Below, in pieces: positions 25,212 to 36,589 of a stretch of DNA of 64,000 nucleotides (its first letter is position 1; every line of letters begins with the position of its first letter). The DNA lies in NCBI GenBank assembly GCA_020086605.1, contig JACBWW010000091.1, positions 848,705 to 912,704 on the forward strand, given 5' to 3'. The translations under genes and the position numbers were made by a program. The notes under the pieces are model-generated. The model saw nothing but the letters and a program-made list of their open reading frames with translations. It made no database searches and was not told the DNA's origin. The stretch comes from Lanius collurio. Taxonomy: Eukaryota > Chordata > Aves > Passeriformes > Laniidae.

Positions 25212-28200
25212 CAGGGGCCCCGCACCGACACTGCACGGGGCAGCGGCCCCGGGACGGCGCCCAGCGCTGCAGCTGCGGACACGGGCTGCGAGCAGCGGGC
25301 GAGCGCCCCGCGCCCCGGCCCCGCGCCCGAGCAACCCGGGATGCCGGGGTGTCCCCTCCCAGCCGGGGGTCACCGCCCGGATCCGCGCTGCCGTGGCTGC
25401 TCCGGGGGCTCCTTGCTGTCCCCTCCCCGCAGGACAGCCCCTTCCCTGCCGCCGCTCCCCCGGCGCTACGGGGCCGCTGTGATAACGCGTCCGGAGCCGG
25501 CACGTAGGAACGTCCCTGGTTTAAACATTTCCTCGGAGTTTCTGACTCTGGTCCCGGAGGAGCGTGTCCTGGAGCAGCCGAGTCCCACTGCCCGGGCGCG
25601 GATTCCCCCGCACGCTGCCCCAGACAATCCCGCTCGGGTTCACTACGGTCCGAAATCCTGAAATTAGGGTCACGCAAATAGGAAGAGTCGGAGGTGTGTG
25701 TCAGCCCCGCGGGAGCCAACAGCCGGACAAGAGCGTGTTGTCTCTCCAGGCTGAAGGAGAAGGTTGTTCTGCCGGTGAGGCTGTTTACACAAAACACAAA
25801 GCAATTGAGGCCACCGCTAATTTCTTTTCCCTGAGGTCAGATTGTTTCTACTCAACGATACCGGAAACATTAAGGAGCTGATCGACAAGGGAACACAGTC
25901 ACGGTCTCCTAAAACGGCAGCCTGGCACCCGCAGGGTGACGCCGGGTGACTGGGGTTGCTGACCTGCAGTTTGGCTGTGGCCACGTCCCGCACGGCTGCT
26001 CCCCACAAATCCCCACCAGCAAGAGGGAGGGAGAAGCATTGAATGAAATGTTCCTACAGAAGCTCTGGCCGACCTGTGTCACACTGATCTCCGCTCTGCT
26101 TCCCCCACCCGATCGAGCTCTTCCTGCCCGAAGCTTCGTCTCCAGCACCAGAGGAGCCAGGTACCCCCTTCCCAACAAGGAGTTTGACCGATGCCTCTCT
26201 GCCAAGAGCTGCTCATGCAGTACTGGCTGGTGAGCAGGGCAGCAACCACATCCCCACTCAGTTTTGCACTCCTTGGAGCATGCGAGGGGCACGGTCCCAG
26301 GTGAACAACCAGCACTGGCAGAACACCATGTCCAGCACCGGCCCCTGCAGGGCTCTGCCTGCTGCTGGGGCACTGGCTGCCCTTGGCCACTGGAGCCAAA
26401 AGGCCAAAACTGACAGGCCACAGGTGCGGTGCTTGCACCGGCCCTGCCACGCGTGACTCTTGGGTTGTAAGATGCAATATGGTTTCAGACTCAGCTCTGT
26501 TAAACAACGCTCTTTGTTCAGGTGAGCCTCACCCAGAACCTGCCAGAAAGGGGGGCATGACCCCCCCCTCTGTAGGCTGACTCTGTGGCTGCCCCCACAC
26601 AGGGGTCCCGGCCAGGGCCCATGAACTGCCCAGCCCAAGAACACATCCCAGGCTGGCAGGGAGCCTCAGCTCTCCAACAACAGACACAGAGCCAGGTAGG
26701 GATCTCAGCTCAGTCCCTGGCAGGCTCATGTCTCCTTATCAAGGGTTTTCATCATGAAACAAGATGCCTTGGAAGATCCCAGAGGAGCAGGGGAGTATCC
26801 CAGTCCAGTGAGGCCCCTGCAGACAGGAGAGGAAATTAGGGGTGAAGTTTGCTCCAACTGTTGCACTCCCACACCTCCCTTGTGAATGGTCTGAGAAATC
26901 CCCTAAATGATCCCCCCAAATGCCACCCCACACCAGAACTTGGTAGAGGGGAGGCAGCTCAGGCAGGGGAACAGGTCCTCTCCTGACCCAGCCAGGAACA
27001 CCAATCTGCAGCCAGCCTGGCCTGAAACCAGAAGGCTTCTGTTGCACAGTCAGGCGCCCACTGCAGCTCCCCAGCGTTATCAGGGTGACATTTCTGGGCT
27101 GCAGGTGCCAGTGCCAGCCTTCACTTTGAGGAACCGCCACAATCAGGGAACATAACCCATTTCTCGCCTACATTTGGCTGCCAGAAAGAGTACAGGGGAC
27201 TGTGTAATCACTCTCCTCAGAATTAGATCATGAATCAAAGCTCCAGGCTCCACCAAGCCCTGCCAGGAATTGTCTGTTCTGATCCTGGAGCTTTGGGGCA
27301 GGATCACAGAGGGGCCAGAATAGGTCTGGACAAAGGGGATGCACAGCTGGGGCTGCACAGCACAGGGTGCCTTGTCCCAGGAGGGGTCCAGGGACCCCCA
27401 GGTCTTTTTCATAGTTGGCTTCACCACCCCATACCCATGGGAGCTCTGTGGTGTTTCTCACCTTAACTCACAGGAGTTCAGGGAGGCACAGATGGCACCC
27501 AAACCTCAGCTGTGGCTGTAACCCTGGGCAGCTCACTGCAAGGATTTCTTCAGCCCAGAGGCACAGATGGGACCCACCTGCACGTTTATCCCAACATATA
27601 AATTTATCAAAGTGAAACAGTTCTTGCCCCTAAGCAACTGCATTAAATAAAACATCTCCCGGAATCCTTCCTCCCTGACCAGTGGGATATGAGTGTGCCT
27701 AGCCTGATAGTGCCTTATCTTGGCACCAGCCCCTCTGAGCTCTGCCTCGCCCTGGCCAGCGAGCCCTAATCACCACGGCCAGATGTGGCAAGGACCTCTG
27801 AGGGGCCACAGGCTGGAGGACAGGGTTGCACCAGCCCCCCCCTCCTGCCACCACCCTGAGCCACCTCCTCCAGCAATCCCCTCCTCAGAGCTGTGTGGCT
27901 GGGCTGGGCAGCACCTCCACAGAGGGACATCTGCTCCCTCCAGGGTGGCAGCACCAGCTGCCAGGATCCATCCCACAGCCTCAGCAGTGACACCTCGCTG
28001 CTTTGGCACTGCCCAGCCCAGGCAAGCTGGTCCCGCAGGGTCCTCACAGGCACAGCTGGATGTGGCCTTTGGTAACCTGCCCAGAGGGTGTGGAAAAGGA
28101 ATTTTACACCATGTCCATTCTGCAGAGGGGACGTACTCTTCCTCCTCATCCTCCTTCCCCCCCCACCCCCCCTCACTGAGTAAGCAACTAAATAGGAAGC

Positions 28201-30276
28201 TGAAAAGGAGAAGGGAATTGCTGCCAGGAGTGCCTTGGAATGAAAAGCTGGTTTTAGGCTTATCTAATGTCACATCAGCCATTTCCTAAGAAGGGAGCAA
28301 ATTTAATTAAGAACACAGACTCCCTCAAGGACAGCCAGGTTACATACGGCACTCCCAGCTTGGAACACAGTGCTGGGAGGTCGGCATCGTGCACACAGGC
28401 AGCAAGAACAGACGCCCTGGGCCTGGCTGCTGAAGGCTCATTGTTTGGGATCAAATGCAAGAGCCTTCAGGCACAGCACCCCAGCTCTCTGCAGGGGTAC
28501 AAGAGGAGCAGAGCAGGCAGAGCAACCATGGAGGGAAGGGGCAATGTGGGTGGCATGGGCAGCAAAGAGGCAGATCTTGGACATTGAAACAAATCCAGGG
28601 CAGACACTTGTAGTACATGAATCCTAAACAGAGACTTCGGTGGCTGCAGACATAGAGGGAGGATCCCTGATCAAGCAGTGAGGTCGGGGCTGGGCAGAGC
28701 CCAGCGTTGTGGGGACAGATGCACTGCAGGGCTCATGGCACATGCCGTGGCACAGCCTTTGCTGCTGGGCTTCCTCAGCCCATGGCAGGACCATGACATA
28801 GCTCGTAGGGATGATGGTCTTCAGAAAGAAGACCACACCAGCCCACTGTGTCAGGGACTCATCACAAGCACTGTTGGTGCCTTTCTTCAGTGGAGAAGTG
28901 CTGGCACTCAGAATTCCTCCCCAGCACTGCTGGACCTGGCATGGAGAGCAAGCCTGGGCTCCAGCCACAGTTCCAGAGCAACATGCCCACACCAGGGCAG
29001 CACAGCCCACCAAGTTCAGGTCAGCGGGATCCTGCTACAAAACAAATTTTTAAATTTCACAGCACCTAGACTCCAGCATCTCACCTACACTGAGAATTCC
29101 TCAACGCTGACATCAGCTGCCAGCAGCAGCTGAGCCAGTGCCAGGCTGTCCCCAAGGACAGGGAATGCCAGACACAGTGCTCAGGGGCAGACAGTGGCAG
29201 CCTGTGGGGTGCAAGTGCCAGCTACTCGCTGGACCCCCAGAATGACCACGCTGGTCTGACCAGAAGTCACTCCAGTGCTGCCCCTAACCTCTGCCAGCAA
29301 CATGCACACAACAATCAGGGAAAGGTGATCCTGCCCCAGCACAGCCATCTGCTTCCCCAGGACTGGCAGGGTCAGTGACTGTACCCAGGCCACAGTTTCT
29401 GACAAGTTGGGGACTTTGTCATCAGCACTGAGAGCCTAAAGCTGAGTCATCCCTCTCCCAGCCACAGTGCTACAGAGCTCCCCATCACCTCTGCACAAAC
29501 CCAGAGGCTTCCAGCAGGCTGCACATGCAAAATTAAAGTAAATGTTGTCCTGAGAAGGGCAGCGAGGGCCCCCACAGGCCACAACTCTGCCAAGTGGAGA
29601 AAAGCACTTGTGCTGCTGCTTCGCACCCTGGAACCACAGCAATCCCCCAGGGCAGCAAGGAAATATGACTGAAGGGCAAAAATCTAGTACAGTGCTCTGT
29701 TTTGTTTCTGATGGAAAAATAAAGATAGATGAAAACACCCAGGCTGCTCTATAAATACATCTCATTTTAATCACCTGAAATTAGTTCCCTGGCTTCCCCC
29801 AGCCTGCTTGGCAGCAAGTGCATTTCCTTCTGCCACTGAGGGCTCCCATAGCATAGCAATAATGGCCAGTCCCCTGCTCCTGCCTCACCCCCTGGCACCA
29901 CAGCAGGACTGCAGGACCCAGGCACGTGGCTGGCAGGGATACAGGGGGGCCCTTTGAGGCCAAGCTTGACCAGCCAGCCAGGACTGCTTCGAGGCCTTCA
30001 CCCGAACGGGGACCAGCTGCAGCTCCCAGTTTCACTTCTGGGTGGTCCCTGTTGGAACTGCCTAGAGCAGCTTTAGCCTCTCAAACACATCAATAGGGAG
30101 AACAGACACAGAGGATCTCGGAATATTCCTAACTCTTTGGAAGGGTTCGCAGGCTCATCTTGCCCCAAGAAATCCCGAGATGCAGCTACTTGCAGTCAGA
30201 ATTTGAAGCCAGGCCCAGAGAGTGACTCTTGGCAGCAAAACCTGAGACTGCAGTGGGGAAGGGGAGGAGGCTGCTG
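25212..30276. other. Intergenic region between WNK4 and VPS25
   Basis: About 5 kb. The first few hundred bases (to about 25,700) are CpG-rich and are probably WNK4 5' flank, possibly with its 5' UTR. The far end presumably carries the VPS25 3' UTR on the minus strand. Between them I see only short, non-conserved open frames, and no RNA gene or confident mobile element. Confidence 0.6.
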
Positions 30277-32430
30277 TCAGAAGAACTTGACGCCTCTGCC
30301 GTCATCCAGCGTGATGATTTCAGCCTTGTGCTCCTGCTGCAAGGCTTGCAGGGCACGCAGCAGCATAGCCTCATCCAAGCCGTGAAACTCTAGGGAAGGA
30401 CAAAGATCCCCATCAAAAAATAAAAATATATTTAAAAAAAATTAATTAATTAAAATAGAAAAATAACATCAGGAAACAAACAGGCTGGTGAGGTCCAGGG
30501 ACTGGGGCCAGCAATGCTGAGGGCTCGGAAGAGAACTGTAACACTACAGCAAATCCAGAGTCATGGCTACACTGACAGGCTCATCTCTACATCTCTGCTT
30601 CGAGAACAAAGCCTAAAGGTCATCAGACAGCAGGGATGAATCACAGCAGCCTGTAATGCAGTGTAGGAGCTTGGCTTGAAAATAAAACACCCCTCACCAC
30701 ACCAGTTAAAATGCTGGGCACTGAGGAAGTGAAAGTGCAGTTACAGAGGGGGACGTTCTTGCAAAGTGTTAAAAGCCTTTGGAGCAGCATCCAGTGGTGG
30801 GAAAGGGTGAGCTTGCATCTGAGACTTCAAAATATTTAATCTACACTACTGTAATCTGACAATCAAGTTTACGTGCTCCAATCCAGTGTGCTCTGAAAAC
30901 CTGCTCCAGAACGTGAACTTCACCTTCATTCTCTGTATCATCTCCGCTGGTCAGTTCATACAGTGTGAACACAGAGTTGGTCAGGCCATTCCTCGACACC
31001 TGGAAACACAAAGGCAATACAGCAAATTTTATCCACATGGCTGACCATCCTTGTCTGATCTCTCACACATCCCAGAGCATGTAACATGGAGCGTGCACAG
31101 CACTTCAAAAGCAGAAGCCCCCAGGACACACGCTGGGGGAGAGGGGTCAGGAAGTGCAGCCTGAGGGAATGAAGATGGTTCCTGTCCTGCCACTCTGCTC
31201 TTCCTGCCTGTGTGTTTCATAGTGAGGACTCAGGCCATACAGAGGCCAGGAAGCGATGCTGCCCTGTCCTCACCACGGAACAGCCAATGGCACCGAGGGT
31301 GGGCAGCAACACCCGCCGCTCACACTGTGGCTCACAGCAAGTGACAAGCTGCTAATAAGACCTCACCTCTCTGCAACAGAGAGAAATGGAAGGAGAAAGG
31401 TAAAGGCAGTGAGGAAGCAAGGAGTGGTCTTTCTCAAATGGCAGCCAGGACCCCGTGTCCTCATGGACACAGCCTGGTCTGGGTGTGCAGCCCCCGCGCT
31501 CTCACCCATTGATAGATGAGCTTTCCCCATTCTTCTGGTCTCTTCCACATGATCAGAAAGCTGGTTTTGTTTTTATCTAACCATTCCAGGTTCCCTAGAA
31601 ACAACACGGAACAGGGATTGAAGCAGAGCACAAGTCACAAGTAAGGATCAGACATGCAGATTTCAGGACAAGAGCCAGACACTGCACCCAGAGAAGATCT
31701 CATGGACTAGCCCCTCCCTTGCAGTTCCTAAATACTGCTGTGTCTACAGAAAGTGATTTCTCTGTCGAGCCCCCTCCTCCCCGCACAGCTAAATCTGCCT
31801 GCAAAGGGAGGGCTGGGTCCCGCGGAGCCACGAGCAGGCCCGGACGGAGGCACAGCCCACACCCGCGGCATGGACAAGCCCCGGGCCGGAGCTGCCCAGT
31901 GGCTGCTGCCCTCCCTGCCCCGCGGTCTGCGGGTCGGGCACAGGCCGCGGACGGACGGACGGACGGACGGACGAGGCACCCACCGTTCTTGCGCAGCTCC
32001 TCCAACACCACCTGGATGGATTCCAGCGGCAGCTTCCCTGGGCGCGGGTTAAGGAGGCGCTGATGGAGGCGGGGGGTGAGGGCGAGAGGGGCACGGGCGA
32101 CAGGGGCGCGGGCACCGGGCCCAAAGGATACGCTGGAGGCGGTGGTTGGCGAAGAGCGGAATGTCCTGAGCCTCCCGAACCGTCATGGCGGGCAGCCGGT
32201 GCTGCTGGCTGTAGGCGAGCGCCAGCGCGCACCAGGCCGAGAGCTGCTTCTGCCGCGTCTCGCCGTTGGGCTGCAGCCTGCGGGGTCGGGTCAGCACGGC
32301 GGCGGAGGGACACCGGCACCCCCGGCCCGCGTCCCGACTCCCGCGCTCCCCGCCCCGACCCCCCCGGCCCCGGCCGCGCTCACGTGAAGAAGGGCGGGAA
32401 GCTGTACTGCCAGGGCCACTCGAAGCTCAT
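30277..32430 (-). CDS. VPS25: Vacuolar protein-sorting-associated protein 25 (ESCRT-II subunit)
   Basis: ESCRT-II subunit (two copies per complex) made of two winged-helix domains; it recruits ESCRT-III through CHMP6 during multivesicular-body sorting. Six exons, 5' to 3': 32384-32430, 32132-32277, 31984-32037, 31506-31594, 30924-30999 and 30277-30389. The joined frame is 174 residues (human 176). The N terminus MSFEWPWQYSFPPFF carries the PPF-type contact to VPS22/VPS36. GNLEWLDKNKTSFLIMW and NSVFTLYELTSGDDTENE follow, and the C terminus is DDGRGVKFF. Exon 2 is more diverged than the rest. Intron 2 has U12-type signals. The gene lies downstream of RAMP2 on the same strand. Confidence 0.96.
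31949..31974. repeat. (GGAC)n microsatellite in VPS25 intron 3
   Basis: Six or so tandem GGAC units in CpG-rich intronic sequence about 10 bp from the donor of VPS25 exon 3 (minus-strand sense GTCC repeats). Confidence 0.85.
32038..32131 (-). other. VPS25 intron 2 with U12-type (minor spliceosome) signals
   Basis: On the minus strand the donor reads GTATCCTTT, an exact match to the U12 consensus. TCCTTAAC (plus coordinates 32048-32055) matches the U12 branch motif, with the candidate branch adenosine 11 nt from the AG. There is little polypyrimidine tract. The intron is only 94 bp. Confidence 0.85.
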
Positions 32431-32918
32431 CGCCGTCGCCGCCGCCGCCGCCACCGGAACCGCCGCCGCTGCCGCTTTCCGCCCCGCCCAGCTTCCGGCC
32501 CGGCCGCGGGTCCCGCCCCACTACACGCCCCGTCCCCGCTCAAGACCACGCCCCCTTTATGCCCCCGCCCCCTCCCGGACGGCGCCGGCCCCCGTTCTGG
32601 TGCCCGGTGTTGTTCCCGGTGTCCCGCCGGGCGCGTTTCTCATGGCAAGAAGCTGCCGCCAGGCCCGTGCCGGAGAGGCGCTGGCGGTGGGAGCTTGCCC
32701 GAGTCGGGACCGTGGAGGGATCGAGCGGCCGAAGAACCAGCGCCAGGCGTGGGGGGAGAAGCGTTTAATCCCGGGCCGCGGGGCGGGGGAAGGCGCAGGA
32801 GGAACCGGCCGCCTCAGCAGCGCGGGTTGGTGGCCCCGAGAGCCCACCGGGCGCTTCGGGTGGTCGGGCGGCCCCGCAGCCGGGGCTCCGTGCCCCGACG
32901 CGGGACGGGACGGCAGCT

Positions 32919-35013
32919 CTAGGCCTGTGCCTTGCCGTCCTTGCTGCGCCAGATGACCAGGGTGACGAGGAAGGGGATGAGGCAGATGGGTGCTATGATC
33001 ATGGCCAGGAGCACGTCTTCGGGCGGGTCGAAGTACACTGGGTGCTCCAGGGTGCAGTTGTGGAAGTAGAGATGATGGCTCTGGAAGATGTACTGCTCTG
33101 CCAGTGCGTTGGGGTAGCTGTAGTTCAGGTGGTCGGCCCAGGACTCCAGGCAGTCCTGCAGCTCGCTGTAGGGCCTGGGAAGAGAGCCGGGACACTGGCA
33201 GGGGATGGGACACCAGAGGCACAGATCCCAGACCAGCACTACCCCTCTGGACTGCCCAGCCCCTGCACCCTGCTGCTAGAGGCAAAGGTCCTGCTGCCCC
33301 ATACCTGCTGATGACTTTCCACTCGCACAACTCTGCTGTCGTCACATTCCTCATCAGGTCGACGAAGTAATCCCAGCACTTCCGTGTGATGTAGGTGTAA
33401 TTCCTCTCTGTGAGGAAAGCTGCTGAGCACGGGCAGCATGCCTCTGCCCACAGTGCATCCCTGCCTGCCCCTGCTGCCAGGTGACACCTGACATCTGGAG
33501 CTTTGTCCAGGCCAGCGGGAGAGACATCAGAACAGTGAGGGATGGACCCCGCAGCAGCCCTGAGGTGCTGCCTGGAGCCTGCAGCAGCACAAAGCAATGA
33601 CAGGGTGCACAGAGGGAGGGCAAGCTGCTGCTGGCTGCCCCCACTGTGGGCAGTGGCAGGGAGAGCTTCATGGCACTCACCAACTATTTTTGGGATGACT
33701 AGGGGAAAGGAGGGGTCATTCTGTAGCCAGTTCACCATTTTCCCTATAGTGCTGCCTGGCCCTCGCTGAACCCCAACACTCACCCATGGGCTGGGCTGTC
33801 CCATTGGACATGGCTGTGGGTGGGCTTGTCCCAGCGTCCTGGCTGAAGCTCGTTGTCATGGCGTCCGTGTGACAAAGGCCAGTCCCCAGGAGCACTGCAG
33901 AGGGAGGGACACAGGGTGACAGGGGACATGGGGTCTGGAGGGGTTAGGAGTGCTTACAGGGCTCCACATGCAGAGGCTGCCCTGGCAGAGTGGTCTACAG
34001 GAGGTAACTGCTTTTGGGTGTCCCTCAGGGTACAATGGAGCTGGCATGTGGGACACAGGGAGCTGCCCAGACCTGGCACATACTGGGGCTAGGGTATCCA
34101 GCCCCCCGTATGGGCAGGGGCTGTGGGGAGGGGCTAGCCAGGCTGCAGGCAGCTGTCCAAAGGTTTGGAGGGGCTGTTTAGGGACTATGGACCCTGGGCC
34201 ATGGCCACAGCACAGGGACAAACTGGGACCCCCACCCATGGGGAGTCAGCATGGTGCTGCGTTGCAGCCGGACAGGGCTGGGGCAGGAAGAGGAAGCACT
34301 GGCCAGAGCACAGAACTGCTGAAGAGTCCCTCCGCCTGCTATCAGTCCCACACCCAGCACAGCCTGCCAAGGGCGTGGGGCATGTCTCGCCTGGCCCACG
34401 GGAGCCCCATGGCTCAAGGAAACTGCCCGATCCATCTTCTGCCCTTGGCTGAGGGCCTGCAGTGTGGGGCACTGATGCTGGCTCCGCACTGAACTGCCCA
34501 GGTGGGCCCTGCCTGGGCTGCTCATGGGGAACTCTGGCACAGCTGGGCACTGGCCACGGGGAGTTCCTGGGCTGGTACACTGGCTGTGGTAAGGGCAGCC
34601 CACCCTGTCCCAATCTCTGTCCTTGACGGCCCCATCCAGCCCCTCTGCCTGGTCATGTGTGGTGCTACAACTTCTGTCCCAGCCCGGGTCTTTGCAGAGC
34701 TCCCTGCCGGATCGTGGATAAGTGTGGTGGGAGCTGCCCCACAGCACCTGGTTCTCAACTGCCACTGCCTCCGGCCATACCCGCAGTGGCTGCCCCAGCT
34801 AACCCCAGCGTTGCTAGCTGGTCCCATGTTGGGGTAGGGCAGCGGGTCAGGCTGAGTCAAGACCCCGGCCCCAGGCCCCACGAGTGGGAGGGCGGCCGTG
34901 TGCGGGGCGGTTCGGGGTGCAGAGCCCCCGGGGCCGCCCCCCGCGCACTTACCCCAGAGCAGCAGGAGCGCTTGGGAGAGACGGCCGGAGCTCATGTGTG
35001 CGCGCGGTGCCAT
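32919..35013 (-). CDS. RAMP2: Receptor activity-modifying protein 2
   Basis: Single-pass accessory protein that carries the calcitonin-receptor-like receptor to the cell surface and makes it an adrenomedullin receptor. Four exons, 5' to 3': 34953-35013 (signal peptide), 33784-33894, 33305-33407 and 32919-33174. Joined length is 176 residues (human 175). The core CWDYFVDLMRNVTTAELCEW has the RAMP cysteines, followed by PYSELQDCLE, then DPPEDVLLAMIIAPICLIPF in the membrane segment, ending RSKDGKAQA. That C-terminal region is nearly identical to mammalian RAMP2. Of two in-frame ATGs I chose 35013 for its better Kozak context (aggATGG); 34995 is the alternative. A possible 18-nt microexon lies in intron 2. 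Confidence 0.95.
33681..33698 (-). other. Candidate 18-nt microexon in RAMP2 intron 2
   Basis: On the minus strand an 18-nt segment is preceded by tttcccctag and followed by gtgagt. It fits the phase-1 junction on both sides, so inclusion would add six residues (VIPKIV) between exons 2 and 3 without a frameshift. It is predicted from splice signals only; no conservation is visible. Confidence 0.35.
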
Positions 35014-36589
35014 CCTGCCAAAGCCTGCCGGCTAACGACCGGGACAAGGATTTCAATGGAAATAACAGGAAGCAACTCCTTTCCTCTGACAGGGGCAGTT
35101 TGACTACAGGAGACGTGTGAAAAATGAGATTGCTCAGTGCTGTTCTGAAGCGGCTCTCCCGGCGGGACCCTGCGCTGTCCCGTGCGGTGCCGGCCCCCGC
35201 GGGCATCGCTCCCGCACCCCGGCACCCACGAAGCCCGCGCCTTACCCACCGGTCTGGAGGATCCACTCCCTGCACAGCACGTCCAGCGTTACGAGGCCGC
35301 GATTTGTTTACTTGTGTATTTCTCTTTAATCCTGTCTGGGCTGGGTTGTGAAATCCCTCGTCTCCTGCGTGGAGGGCAGGCAGCCCAGCAGCGGGGGGAG
35401 TGGACGGGAAAGCATAATGTCCCCTGACGGGCGCTGCCGCCCGGGAATGGGGGCGGCAGGGGGACCCACGGCCCCAAAACCGCAGTTTCTGGTTCACTTG
35501 GGCACCTGCCCCACAGGCAGCACTGCCGGGGCAGCCCCAGCTCCTGCCCGCGGCCAAGGAGGGAAGGTTGATAGCACAACCTACCCCCAGGCTCAAGGCC
35601 GAGGAGGTGGAGAGAGGGCAGACACTTGGCCGAGTCTGCCAGTCCTTGGCCCCAGTGCCTTCCCCTTGCATTGTCCAGCCTGGCGCCTGCTTGACTTTGC
35701 CAGAGCCCCCCTTCTTGGAGCAGCTCCCACCCAGGGGCCCATGTCCCCCCCACTGAGGGTGACTTCAGCCCGCGGGTCTGCGGCATTCCCACACAGGACC
35801 CGGCTGAGGCTGGGTGAGGTCGTCCTTTCACCCCCAGCCGGGGCAGAGCCCAAAGCCTCCCCTTTAACAGCTGCCTGCAGACACGCAGAGCAGGGACTGG
35901 AGTGCAGTGACGAGCAGCTCAGAGGGACCCTCCCTGCTGTGGACCGCACTGGGCTTCAGCTCCCCAGCAAAGGTCCTGGCAGAGCTGTCTGATGCTTCCC
36001 GGCCTGCAGCAGCCACCTTCTGTGGGCGAGTGGCCACATCTGGAAGTCATCCCCAGCACTCCAGTGGCCTGGTCCCTCTTTCTGGTGGAGCCGGCGGAGC
36101 CTCCGGCCGGGTGGCAGGAGCCTCTGCCAGGGAGACACCCAATGATCTCAGCGCGGCCCCAGGGCTGGGACGCTCGCCCCCCTCCTGGGGCGTCCGGAGG
36201 GGATGGGCAGGGACAGGACAGTGGCTGCCTGCCAAGGGCCTGGGCTCCCCACCCAGCCTGGCATCCTCAGCGTTCCTTGCCAGCCCCCACCTGGGGTGTT
36301 GAGGAAGGTGCTTGGCCCATGCAGGGTCATTTGCCTGGGACTCTTCTCCCAGTGTTTCCTCCCAGGCAGATGCAGGCATCTGGAACCCCGTTCCCAGCCT
36401 CTCTTCATGCCGTGGGACCCACTCCAACCCCAGGGAATCCCAAACTCCCCATGTGTGCTCTGCCCTGTCACCCTCACCCTCAGTCCTCTCCTCCCACTCA
36501 TTAGTTGCCAGGACTGGGAGGGAAGGGGGCTGTCACTGGGCTCTCACAGACATGGAGGCATGCAGGAGATGAGCAGCTTCTCCCTGGGA
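35014..36589. other. Region between RAMP2 and the RAMP-like gene
   Basis: The first 300-400 bp are CpG-rich and fit the RAMP2 promoter. The remainder, to about 36,590, shows only short overlapping open frames. I recognise no gene here. Confidence 0.55.

Noticed and set aside
30417..30465. A/T-rich tract with attaattaatta repeats near VPS25 exon 6
   Set aside because: Simple low-complexity sequence inside VPS25 intron 5; no hallmark of an insertion such as target duplications.
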